Made by a program: the position numbers and the translations under genes. DNA of 14,857 nucleotides from JAFGHJ01 sp964631335. GTDB taxonomy: Bacteria > Hydrothermota > UBA3072. The DNA lies in contig CAZVXD010000042.1 in the NCBI GenBank assembly GCA_964631335.1, positions 1-14,857 of the forward strand. Direction: 5' to 3'. Of this stretch, positions 7,263 to 14,548 are shown one piece after another. Within the stretch, counting starts at the first letter, position 1. Each line of letters begins with the position of its first letter. The notes under the pieces were generated by a model that was given only the letters and a program-made list of their open reading frames with translations, ran no database searches and was not told the origin of the DNA.

Positions 7263-7922
7263 ATGAGTGAAAATAAAATATACGCTGTCATAACAGGAGA
7301 TGTAGTTAAATCAAGAAAACTCGGCAAGAATAGAGAACAAGCTCTCGTCATATTGAAGGAAACTCTTAACTCACTTAAAGATTTTAAACCCAACAGCATA
7401 GGAGGCATTTCAGATATCTTTCGGGGAGATTCTTTCCAGATAATAATTTCAGATCCGACTGCAGCTCTGAAAATAGCAATATTCCTGAAAGCCCGGCTTT
7501 TGACCGAAACAATAAAAGGAAAAAATATAGATGTCAGAATCGCTATCGGAATCGGAAAAATCGAATCGCTAAACAAAGAAAACATCCCGGAAAGCGACGG
7601 TGAAGCATTTAGATTATCCGGTATTGCGCTCGACAATATATCAAAATACAGAAGGCTTTCTATAAAATCCAGTTCAGATGAACCAAACAAACAACTGGAG
7701 TTTATTGCTTCTTCCCTTGACTCCATAACCAGACGCTGGTCTGTCGAACAAGCTGAAGCCATACTTCTATGGCTTTACAAAAATACACAGACTACCATCA
7801 GTAAAAAACTCGGCATTTCACAACCCGCGGTAAATCAGAGATTGCAATTGGGCGGACATTTCGCCTTGAATGAATCTTTTGAACTGTTTAAACATTTAAT
7901 TGAGAAAAATTATAAGTTATGA
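7263..7922 (+). CDS. SatD-family protein with C-terminal helix-turn-helix
   Basis: The 219-residue protein matches the SatD family, named after a locus tied to acid tolerance in streptococci; its molecular function is not established to my knowledge. The ATG at 7263 is chosen over an in-frame TTG at 7251, because GAGG sits 6 bases before the ATG and the TTG overlaps that ribosome site. The N-terminal part shows AVITGDVVKSR (8-18, D13), FRGDSFQIII (53-62, D56), VRIAIGIGKIE (91-101) and DGEAFRLSGIAL (112-123). This series and the 43-residue D13-D56 spacing look like a class III nucleotidyl cyclase core, which is my inference. The C-terminus TTISKKLGISQPAVNQRL (177-194) is a clear helix-turn-helix. 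The next gene follows 36 bases on. It stands alone on the plus strand between minus-strand operons. Confidence 0.8.
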   Translation: MSENKIYAVITGDVVKSRKLGKNREQALVILKETLNSLKDFKPNSIGGISDIFRGDSFQIIISDPTAALKIAIFLKARLLTETIKGKNIDVRIAIGIGKIESLNKENIPESDGEAFRLSGIALDNISKYRRLSIKSSSDEPNKQLEFIASSLDSITRRWSVEQAEAILLWLYKNTQTTISKKLGISQPAVNQRLQLGGHFALNESFELFKHLIEKNYKL

Positions 7923-7958
7923 AGATTATAAAATTAATTATAAGTACTGGAGATTATT

Positions 7959-8675
7959 ATGATTGACATTAATATTCTATTAAGATTATTAATAACTCAT
8001 TCGGCACTCAGTTTAATATTCGGATTCGCGAATTTGACTAATAAGGTAAAAGAGAAAAAAACAAAATCCAAATGGCTGTATATTTCATCGGCGATTTACG
8101 CGCTGTTAATATACCTCATTTCTTCATCATGGGCAGATTTGTGGATACTACCTCTCGGGTTTGTCGCTCACTCTCTCGCGTGCCTGATCATGTTACCGAA
8201 AAGAAGAACTCTCTTTGATTTCTTTTTAAGTCAGATATTGCTTACATCTGTATTGGTCGTAATATGGTTTTTGCTCACAGGAAATGATTTATCTCTCATT
8301 TTCGGTCTTGTAAAAAGTCTCTGGAATTCAAAAAGAGTACTATCGATAACGCTCGGATTTATAATACTAATCTGGCCATCCGGGTACATAATAGGTACTG
8401 CCACCGCGCCTTTAAGAAAACAGATAAAAGAAGCTGCAGGCCTTGAAAAAGCGGGTATGTGGATAGGAATTTTAGAAAGAACATTGATTTACATATTTGT
8501 TTTAAGCGATAACGTTATGGCAATCGCTTTTCTGGTAACCGCTAAGACAATTTTCAGATTCGGAGAAATAAAAGATCATTCGAGAAGAAAAGAGGCGGAG
8601 TATATACTTATTGGAACACTGTCAAGTTTTACTCTCGCTATGCTTGTAGCCTACTTAATAAAAATTTTCATTTGA
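7959..8675 (+). CDS. DUF3307 family membrane protein
   Basis: Predicted polytopic inner-membrane protein of 238 residues with about eight hydrophobic segments (roughly 4-24, 40-57, 60-79, 87-107, 128-148, 168-184, 185-199 and 214-236). The C-terminal part, with GMWIGILERTLIYIFVL (166-182), AKTIFRFGEI (195-204) and EYILIGTLSSFTLAML (214-229), is the best family match; DUF3307 proteins end in this way. The N-terminal half is less typical. Its H71 and D87 stand where relatives often have conserved polar residues. The ATG at 7959 has GGAG 6 bases upstream. SatD-type and DUF3307 genes are often neighbours in my recollection, notably in Bacteroidota, which supports a shared function that is not known. 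Confidence 0.75.
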   Translation: MIDINILLRLLITHSALSLIFGFANLTNKVKEKKTKSKWLYISSAIYALLIYLISSSWADLWILPLGFVAHSLACLIMLPKRRTLFDFFLSQILLTSVLVVIWFLLTGNDLSLIFGLVKSLWNSKRVLSITLGFIILIWPSGYIIGTATAPLRKQIKEAAGLEKAGMWIGILERTLIYIFVLSDNVMAIAFLVTAKTIFRFGEIKDHSRRKEAEYILIGTLSSFTLAMLVAYLIKIFI

Positions 8676-8683
8676 TTAACCTT

Positions 8684-8790
8684 AACCACAAGATTAAACA
8701 GAATTAATTCACCGCAAAGATGCAGAGGACGCAAAGAAAAAACTAAAATCATGTATTTTTTTAAACTTCTCGCCTTTGAGACTTAGTGGC
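8684..8790. repeat. Convergent intergenic repeat pair
   Basis: GCAAAG, GCAGAG and GCAAAG begin at 8714, 8722 and 8731, a GC-variant of the 9-base-period repeat. A degenerate copy on the opposite strand lies at about 8768-8790 (CTTTGA at 8774, CTTAGT at 8782). The two face each other across a short AT-rich spacer between the DUF3307 gene and the exporter gene, which converge here. AACCACAAG at 8684 may be a further partial unit. A role in transcription termination is possible but no standard hairpin with a T tail is seen. Confidence 0.55.
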
Positions 8791-11546
8791 TAATTTTTCT
8801 TATCTTCAATCATTTTTTCTTTAGAATTTCTCTTCTTAACTATTCTCTCCGCGATATTAATTATAGCAGGAATAAAAAGTACTGTTGTAATAAAACAGGC
8901 TCCGACACCGAAAACAAGAAGCGCGCCGAGACCTATAAAACCTCTGTATTTGGAAATCATCAAAGAACCGAAACCAGCCATTGTGGTAAGAGAGGTAAGC
9001 AGCACCGCTTTACCGGTGCTCATTAGAACACGAGGGGTCTTATCGAATCCCTCGACCCTGTATCTGTGCAATATATGAACTCCGTCATCTATGCCTATTC
9101 CCACAATCATGGGTATGCCTACAACGTTAACTACCGTAAGCATCATACCGAAAGTCGAAAGAAGCCCCAGCATCCATAAACCTCCGGCGATAAGGGGAAT
9201 AATACCTAAAAGAGCAAGTTTCAGACTCCTGAAATCCAGCCACAATAAAAGAACAACTAAAAACAAAGTAAGTGCAGTGGCTCTTTTTCCGTCTCTACCA
9301 ATCAAATCGATCAAACGAAGGAAAACAAGAGGAAGACCTGTGGCTCTTTTACTAACCAGCTCGACCTGCTTGCTGAACCTTCTCATGTTTTCGAAATTCC
9401 ATATATATTCTCTCGGATATATATTCACCAGGAAAATATCTTCGTCATTGTTGACATATCGGCTCTTAATATTATATGGGATACTATCGAGAGTCAAAAA
9501 ATCGGGGTTAGCCATATCATAAATTTTCTTTCTCAATAAAGGCTCGTATAACTTCTGGAATCTATTAAGTCTCCGGATCGAAAGTTCGGGGCTTTCTTTT
9601 ATTTTATCCACAAGACTCAAAATCATATTTTTTGGACTTTCGGATTCAGGATCGCCTATTATACTTTTGCATTTTTCATCTACTTCATCCTGTCCGCCCA
9701 GGAACGCAAGCTGTGAAAGTTCATAAATGTTCATATCGAGTCTTTCTAACTGCTCTATCAAATCCTGCAGGTTACTCGGATATATCGGAAAATTACCCTC
9801 GCTTTTATTCAGTAAATTCCTAATTTTATTTATGTAAACAATTCTCTTTTTCTGTTTATCCATAGGTGGACAGTAATCTCCTATATTTTCTACCATAGAA
9901 AATGAAGGCATTTCTTTAGCTTTTTCCGCAACAGTATAGGATTCCTCTATCGTGGAGGCAGTCACCATCGCGTAATCTATAGAAAGTCCAAAGGTATTAA
10001 CAATTGTATCCTGAAGCATTACGCTGGGAAGACCTTTCGGTTCGATGTTTAGTATGTTATAATCAAATTTTAACCTGTATTTATATTGATAGAAGAAAAA
10101 ACCGGTAAGTAAAAATCCTATCAAAAGATATACGAAGGGACGCCGGTTTATACTTTTACCGAATTTCTCCAGCGCCGTAAATTCAATATGTTTGGGCTGA
10201 AAAGGTTTCTTTAAAAATCTGAAAGAAAACCTTTCCATTGCCGAAAGGAAAGCAGGCAACCCGATCATGGTCACAGCCATAGCGCACAGGATTCCAATAC
10301 CCAAAATGACTCCCATCTCTTTTATACCTCTGGTTACCGACACGGTAAGAGTAAAAAAAGCCGCGGCAGTAGTTAAAGCTCCGGTCATAATTCCACCTCC
10401 CGAACGAACCAATGCTTCTCCCATTGCGGTCGGAGCATCGGAATCGATTTCCCGGCGTTCACTATATAAAGAAATAATGTGTATAGCATAGTCTATACCG
10501 AGCCCGATCAAAATAACACCGAACATGGCTGTCATTATATTTAATCTTCCGGGGTAAATGGCGACCAGTCCCACAGTAATTATGATTGAAAGTATAAGGT
10601 TAACTCCCGCGAGTATCGGAATACTGAACATCCTGAAAGTTAAAACAAAAAGCAGCATTACAAGAATTAAAGCAAGGATAAATCCCAAAGTCATGTCTCT
10701 CTGCGTATAGTGCATTTCATCTCTCTGGATAGGAATATTACCGGTTAAACCAGCCTTAACATGCGGATAATCTTTTTCTAAAGTTCTGTTTATAATCGAA
10801 TATATAGAGTCGGTTGAAGCCACATCTTTTTCTATATCCATCTCGGTAAAAGTCGGTTTAACAGTCATCAAAAGAACTCTTTTATCATGAGAAATAAAAT
10901 AAAGATCACCGTAAAGAAATCTGTCGACAGCACTTTCCGCCAATTTTTTATCCGCTTCCTCGGAATTATCGATAAATTTCCCCATCGCTGAAATCCAGTA
11001 CTGAAATCCGTCGAGAGCCGCCACCGCTTCGTCTTCTTTTTCCTTTGTGCTCAGGGCTTCATCGTCCCCCATATACTCTTCTTCAAAATCGTCATTTATG
11101 CTTTCCAGAAGAGGTATAAGATTCAAATCGGAAAACATATCATAGGTTTTTTCCAGGTCCTTCTCCTTCATAAGCATAAAACCGTGCCGGGATAAAAAGT
11201 CTTTATCAATTTTATAGTAGACCTCTTCCACATATTCGGTCAGATTCTCGATTTGCGGAGCTATTTGATCGGCAAATTTCTTTATATCGTTTTCTTCACC
11301 CCGAACCACCACTATCGTATTGGAAGCGCTGCGAAATTCTTTTAAAATTCTGTCGAATTCTTCCGCCATAGAGTCATTCGCCGGCATCATATCAGACCAG
11401 CTCATCTCCATTGTGAATCGTTTACTCGCGGATTGATATGCTACAAATATTACACAAATCGCCGCCACAAGGAAAAGACCGATTAAAATCCGCCAGGGGT
11501 GAGTCATCGAAAAACGCCCCCAGGATTTGAGTAATCTATCTCTCAT
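8790..11546 (-). CDS. RND superfamily exporter, MMPL/HAE3 type
   Basis: Inner-membrane proton-driven exporter of 918 residues with the duplicated RND layout. A first membrane helix (about 18-37) precedes a large periplasmic loop (38-286) and a helix bundle (287-437). A second helix (about 470-487) precedes a second loop (488-750) and another bundle (755-900). Each bundle carries the paired acidic motif: GLGIDYAIH (348-356, D352) and GIGIDDGVH (816-824, D820/D821), which are the likely proton-relay sites. The length and absence of an adaptor gene fit the HAE3 group related to mycobacterial MMPL and hopanoid transporters. The ATG at 11546 has AGGGGG upstream. A beta-barrel and a LolA-like gene precede it on the same strand, suggesting movement of a lipid or hydrophobic molecule towards the outer membrane. 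The substrate cannot be told from sequence. Confidence 0.92.
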   Translation of the reverse strand: MRDRLLKSWGRFSMTHPWRILIGLFLVAAICVIFVAYQSASKRFTMEMSWSDMMPANDSMAEEFDRILKEFRSASNTIVVVRGEENDIKKFADQIAPQIENLTEYVEEVYYKIDKDFLSRHGFMLMKEKDLEKTYDMFSDLNLIPLLESINDDFEEEYMGDDEALSTKEKEDEAVAALDGFQYWISAMGKFIDNSEEADKKLAESAVDRFLYGDLYFISHDKRVLLMTVKPTFTEMDIEKDVASTDSIYSIINRTLEKDYPHVKAGLTGNIPIQRDEMHYTQRDMTLGFILALILVMLLFVLTFRMFSIPILAGVNLILSIIITVGLVAIYPGRLNIMTAMFGVILIGLGIDYAIHIISLYSERREIDSDAPTAMGEALVRSGGGIMTGALTTAAAFFTLTVSVTRGIKEMGVILGIGILCAMAVTMIGLPAFLSAMERFSFRFLKKPFQPKHIEFTALEKFGKSINRRPFVYLLIGFLLTGFFFYQYKYRLKFDYNILNIEPKGLPSVMLQDTIVNTFGLSIDYAMVTASTIEESYTVAEKAKEMPSFSMVENIGDYCPPMDKQKKRIVYINKIRNLLNKSEGNFPIYPSNLQDLIEQLERLDMNIYELSQLAFLGGQDEVDEKCKSIIGDPESESPKNMILSLVDKIKESPELSIRRLNRFQKLYEPLLRKKIYDMANPDFLTLDSIPYNIKSRYVNNDEDIFLVNIYPREYIWNFENMRRFSKQVELVSKRATGLPLVFLRLIDLIGRDGKRATALTLFLVVLLLWLDFRSLKLALLGIIPLIAGGLWMLGLLSTFGMMLTVVNVVGIPMIVGIGIDDGVHILHRYRVEGFDKTPRVLMSTGKAVLLTSLTTMAGFGSLMISKYRGFIGLGALLVFGVGACFITTVLFIPAIINIAERIVKKRNSKEKMIEDKKN

Positions 11547-11569
11547 CTTAAACCCCCTTTTATAAAAAA

Positions 11570-11627
11570 GAATTCAGAATCTCATCCCAACTACCAAAAA
11601 AATTATTGAACCACAAAAACCCCAAAG
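11570..11627. repeat. Intergenic ACAAAG repeat with leader block, second long copy
   Basis: The block from 11570 (GAATTCAGAATCTCATCCC, then an A run and TTATTGAACC) parallels 4055-4096 with few differences and one indel. Units ACAAAA and CCAAAG follow at 11613 and 11622, again 9 bases apart. It occupies the 159-base gap between the beta-barrel gene and the exporter gene, where no clear promoter is seen. Confidence 0.7.
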
Positions 11628-11705
11628 ATTTTCTTTTTGTTTTTTCACTAAATCCTAAATCCCAATTTTCTCATTTTGCATTTTAAACTTTGTTTTTTTA
11701 TTTTA

Positions 11706-12893
11706 TCAAAAGTACACCCTTCCGCGAATAAGCATACCATTTCCAAGTTTTCTACTATAAGCTTTTCCTTCGCTACCCGCATAGATGTTCCCCATTACAT
11801 CTATATCCACGTTCTCAAATATATTATAATTAATCATGGGAACAAAAGCGACACTGCCATCGGATACGCTTAAAATGGATAACAGCTGAAGGCTAATCAA
11901 ATCGGTTAAAGGATAACTTATCATCCCGTAAAGTTGGTCCCTGCTTATAGTCTTTCTTTCTCCCAGATAATATCTGAGCCAATCATTAATATCATAATCC
12001 TCGTAATTCGATTTTCCTCTTTCATTTCGATGATACTCGAACAAAACATAAAGACCCGATTCAAAGGTATAATCACCCCCGGCCATAAACTCGTAAAAAT
12101 CATCAGAAATTTCCATGAAATTATAAGCTCCTTCACCCCAGACACCCAAACCAAAAAGCTGTCCCACAAACTCAAATCCGGCAAGCCTCCTTCGCTCGTC
12201 CCTTACGAAGGCCGAATAGAAATCGGTTAGTCTATCTCTAAATTCATATCCGGTAAGAACAAAATCAAAATGACCCAAACCAATTTTAAAACGAAGAAGT
12301 TTTCCGGAATTTTCCCATACTTCAGCAATGGGCGAATAAAGAAGCATAACATTTATTCTGTTCGACAGCATAACATCCAATCTGGCTCCGTTATGACCTG
12401 TTTGTTCATAAGTAGGGTCTAAGACATCTTTCGAGTTAAATAAATCAACCGGATTAGAAAAATAACCTGTTCCGAAAGAAAGCTGCTGCTTACCAAGAGT
12501 AAAAGCGATCTTCGAATTCGACATTCTAACATACGCATTATCAAGATACAAAGTATCAATGAATTTGTATCTGAATAAAGAACGCATCTCAGGAGGAATG
12601 CCATCTCCGAATACCGAGGGCAAAAAATCGAGAAAGTTCCAACTTTTCTTTCCGAAGTAGAGATTATATATTAGATCGGCACCGAATTCCGCTCCGGAAA
12701 CAGAACTCCGAAGATCGATCCTGAGTTTATCCGAATTTAACTGATAAGAATTTCCATCCTGATAAAGAAAAACATATTGTGGCTCGAAATAACCGAAGAT
12801 ATCGAGCTCTTCCGCGTCAGCAAAAGATACTAACACAAAGCTTAAAAAAACTACAATAAAAACAGATTTATTAAAAAAGACCCTTCCTTTCAC
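11706..12893 (-). CDS. Outer-membrane beta-barrel protein of the export cassette
   Basis: A 395-residue secreted protein. A signal peptide covers residues 1-27 with cleavage likely after ADA. The rest is rich in alternating aromatic and polar strands, and it ends RGRVYF, an aromatic terminus expected for assembly by the BAM complex. LGKQQLSFGTGYFSNPVDLF resembles a motif seen in barrel proteins encoded next to LolA-like and MMPL genes. The start is GTG at 12893, overlapping the stop of the LolA-like gene (GTGA), so the two are translationally coupled; a GGGG run lies upstream. I do not recognise a precise family. It may be the outer-membrane partner or acceptor for the exporter, or a porin-like protein. 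The overall topology is confident and the role is inferred. Confidence 0.7.
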   Translation of the reverse strand: MKGRVFFNKSVFIVVFLSFVLVSFADAEELDIFGYFEPQYVFLYQDGNSYQLNSDKLRIDLRSSVSGAEFGADLIYNLYFGKKSWNFLDFLPSVFGDGIPPEMRSLFRYKFIDTLYLDNAYVRMSNSKIAFTLGKQQLSFGTGYFSNPVDLFNSKDVLDPTYEQTGHNGARLDVMLSNRINVMLLYSPIAEVWENSGKLLRFKIGLGHFDFVLTGYEFRDRLTDFYSAFVRDERRRLAGFEFVGQLFGLGVWGEGAYNFMEISDDFYEFMAGGDYTFESGLYVLFEYHRNERGKSNYEDYDINDWLRYYLGERKTISRDQLYGMISYPLTDLISLQLLSILSVSDGSVAFVPMINYNIFENVDIDVMGNIYAGSEGKAYSRKLGNGMLIRGRVYF

Positions 12894-13660
12894 TTTTTCA
12901 TCCCCATTTCCGTAAATAGGTTATCGGGTAAATCCACGTCATAGATCAATTCTTTGAATTCCATAACAGTTTTCGTATTATCGAGCTTATTGTACATTAA
13001 CATTTTCATAGGAGTAGGTATATCGTCGATCATTTCTATATCACTTAAAATAAGTTCCTTTTCCAGAAGCTCCGGATCCTTCTCATGATAATAGTCTATT
13101 ACCAGGGGAACATAATTTTCCTTTTCGACCCATACAATAAGACGGGAATAGCCGGCATCGGAATCCTCTTTTCTTGTTAATTCAAGTTTATAACATAACT
13201 CTCCCTCTTTTTCTTCCTCACCGAGCAAAACAGAATTGTAATTTTCGATGAACTCATTAGAAGAACCGAGGTCCTCATAAGAAAAATCGCTGCTCTGGAC
13301 TTTTTGTCTTTTTGCGTGAGTCGCCAGCTTTCTGACCCTATTAGTCCCCGGAAAATACATCCAGATATCATCGGCGTTATTTAACATTAGAATCGCCTGA
13401 TTTTTAACTCTTCCCGGCTCGAGATATTTCATCAGATTTTTCTCCCCGCTGTTTTTAGAGTAAGCCTTATAAACAAAAGTCCTTTCTTGCCCACCGGAAG
13501 TAGTTATTGTCATCTCCACTACCGCTTCCGACTGCTCGGGGTTCAGAGTCTCAGTCATCGTTTTAATAATTTCTTCGGCAGTAATTCCTTGACCTGTTCC
13601 TTCCGCCAACAAAATAAAACACACAATAAAAACAAAAATTAAAAAAAACTTCTTCGGCAT
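12890..13660 (-). CDS. LolA-like periplasmic protein (outer membrane lipoprotein-sorting family)
   Basis: A 256-residue protein. The ATG at 13660 is chosen because GGGAGG precedes it and a signal peptide begins there (MPKKFFLIFVFIVCFILL); a longer frame opening at 13744 adds 28 residues with no signal character. The mature part matches the LolA-like fold of proteins annotated as outer membrane lipoprotein-sorting, with the characteristic DDIWMYFPGTNRVRKL (97-111) and SSDFSYEDLG (123-132). Such proteins are presumed to carry a lipid or acyl cargo through the periplasm. They differ from classical LolA, and no LolB or LolCDE genes are near. Position between tetR and the beta-barrel gene, with coupled translation to the latter, places it in the export cassette. 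Confidence 0.85.
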   Translation of the reverse strand: MPKKFFLIFVFIVCFILLAEGTGQGITAEEIIKTMTETLNPEQSEAVVEMTITTSGGQERTFVYKAYSKNSGEKNLMKYLEPGRVKNQAILMLNNADDIWMYFPGTNRVRKLATHAKRQKVQSSDFSYEDLGSSNEFIENYNSVLLGEEEKEGELCYKLELTRKEDSDAGYSRLIVWVEKENYVPLVIDYYHEKDPELLEKELILSDIEMIDDIPTPMKMLMYNKLDNTKTVMEFKELIYDVDLPDNLFTEMGMKK

Positions 13661-13778
13661 TATTCCTCCCTTATGATCTTCTATCGAAAACAGTTGATTG
13701 GTTGAATATTTGAATTGCAAAATAGTACCAACCAGCCATTCCACATAAAAAAAACCTTAACATTCATCAAAAAAAGCA

Positions 13779-14402
13779 TTATTTCCTATGATGTTCGATG
13801 TGAGTTTCATCGAAGGCGTTAACAAACATTTTGTCCAGAACCTCCTCGGCAACACCAAAAAATTCAGCCCATCGGCTTCTATAAATCATATACACCATCA
13901 TGGGGATCGAACCCGTAAAAAACTCGGTTACCCACATCTGAGTCGCATCCTCGTCAAGAAATATCCCCATATCCCGAGCATCATCCGCCAATCCTGCAAG
14001 CTCTTTACCCGCCTGCCTTTTCATTATTTCAAGAAAAGGATCCCTTTCCCCTTTTATAGATTCCATAAGCATCAATTTCAAAATTTCCTTGTTTTCCTTC
14101 ATAAAATCGAGCAAGATCACCATCAGCTCATCCACGCGATCTCTCGAATCGAAAACTTCCTTCGATTCCATCCTCGAAAACAGTTCCTGAAACCGAACCA
14201 AACCTTCCTCTATAAAACTATCAAAAATTTTAGCGAGCAAATCTTTTTTACTCTTAAAATAATAATAAATAAGCGCTTTATTAACATTAGCTTTCGCCGC
14301 TATTTCATCCACAGTCGCGGCATCGAAACCCTTATCGGCAAAAAGAGTTGTAGCCATCTTTATTATTTTTTCTCTTGTGCTCTTTTTATTTTTATTAGCC
14401 AA
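13779..14402 (-). CDS. TetR/AcrR family transcriptional regulator
   Basis: A 207-residue repressor-type protein. The N-terminal DNA-binding domain is typical: REKIIKMATTLFADKGFDAA (10-29), TVDEIAAKANVNKALIYYYF (30-49) and SKKDLL. The C-terminal half is a variable ligand domain. The start is TTG at 14402: AGGAGA is placed just upstream and the family domain begins about ten residues in, while the next in-frame ATG would cut into helix 1. It is followed after 118 bases by the LolA-like gene on the same strand, with no clear promoter between them. It probably represses its own promoter and through it the LolA-like, beta-barrel and exporter genes. The palindrome over its transcription start supports this. 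The inducer is unknown. Confidence 0.9.
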   Translation of the reverse strand: MANKNKKSTREKIIKMATTLFADKGFDAATVDEIAAKANVNKALIYYYFKSKKDLLAKIFDSFIEEGLVRFQELFSRMESKEVFDSRDRVDELMVILLDFMKENKEILKLMLMESIKGERDPFLEIMKRQAGKELAGLADDARDMGIFLDEDATQMWVTEFFTGSIPMMVYMIYRSRWAEFFGVAEEVLDKMFVNAFDETHIEHHRK

Positions 14403-14411
14403 CCTTTCTCC

Positions 14412-14431
14412 TTAACTAACTATTTAGTTAA
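14412..14431. promoter_or_regulatory. Probable TetR operator palindrome
   Basis: Perfect 8-bp arms TTAACTAA (14412-14419) and TTAGTTAA (14424-14431) around CTAT. The palindrome covers the predicted tetR transcription start (near 14429) and lies 5 bases past the -10 box, a classic autorepression position. TAGTTAG at 14486-14492 may be a stray half-site. Confidence 0.7.
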
Positions 14432-14435
14432 ATTA

Positions 14436-14464
14436 ATTATAATAATTGTAGCGGATTTTGTCAA
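14436..14464 (-). promoter_or_regulatory. Perfect consensus promoter of tetR and the export cassette
   Basis: On the minus strand TTGACA (14464-14459) and TATAAT (14441-14436) with exactly 17 bases between. Predicted +1 near 14429 gives a leader of about 27 bases containing the ribosome site. Confidence 0.9.
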
Positions 14465-14507
14465 GGGTAGAAAATGTGTATTTCGTAGTTAGACTCGTTA
14501 AAAACGC

Positions 14508-14535
14508 TTGACAATATTTATTTATTAAGTATAAT
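14508..14535 (+). promoter_or_regulatory. Consensus promoter for the divergent secreted-protein gene
   Basis: TTGACA (14508-14513) and TATAAT (14530-14535) with 16 bases between. Predicted +1 near 14542 leaves only about 7 bases before the ATG at 14549. It is divergent from the tetR promoter; the two -35 boxes are 43 bases apart. Confidence 0.85.
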
Positions 14536-14548
14536 TAGTAGTAAAGAA

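Noticed and set aside
7223..7762. 179-codon minus-strand frame opposite the SatD gene
   Set aside because: It is a shadow of the SatD-family gene: the plus frame has family motifs, a perfect promoter and a ribosome site, while the minus frame has a serine-rich composition with no recognisable domain.
6938..8790. A CRISPR array built from the ACAAAG units
   Set aside because: Units are 6-9 bases long with 3-base spacers and no long unique spacers, and no cas genes are in the window.
13661..13744. 28-residue N-terminal extension of the LolA-like protein
   Set aside because: The extension lacks signal-peptide character, while the ATG at 13660 has a strong GGGAGG site and starts a typical signal peptide.
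13788..14492. 234-codon plus-strand frame opposite tetR
   Set aside because: It is antisense to a clear TetR gene. Its translation is rich in His, Phe and Ile with no domain, and it runs across the operator and promoter.
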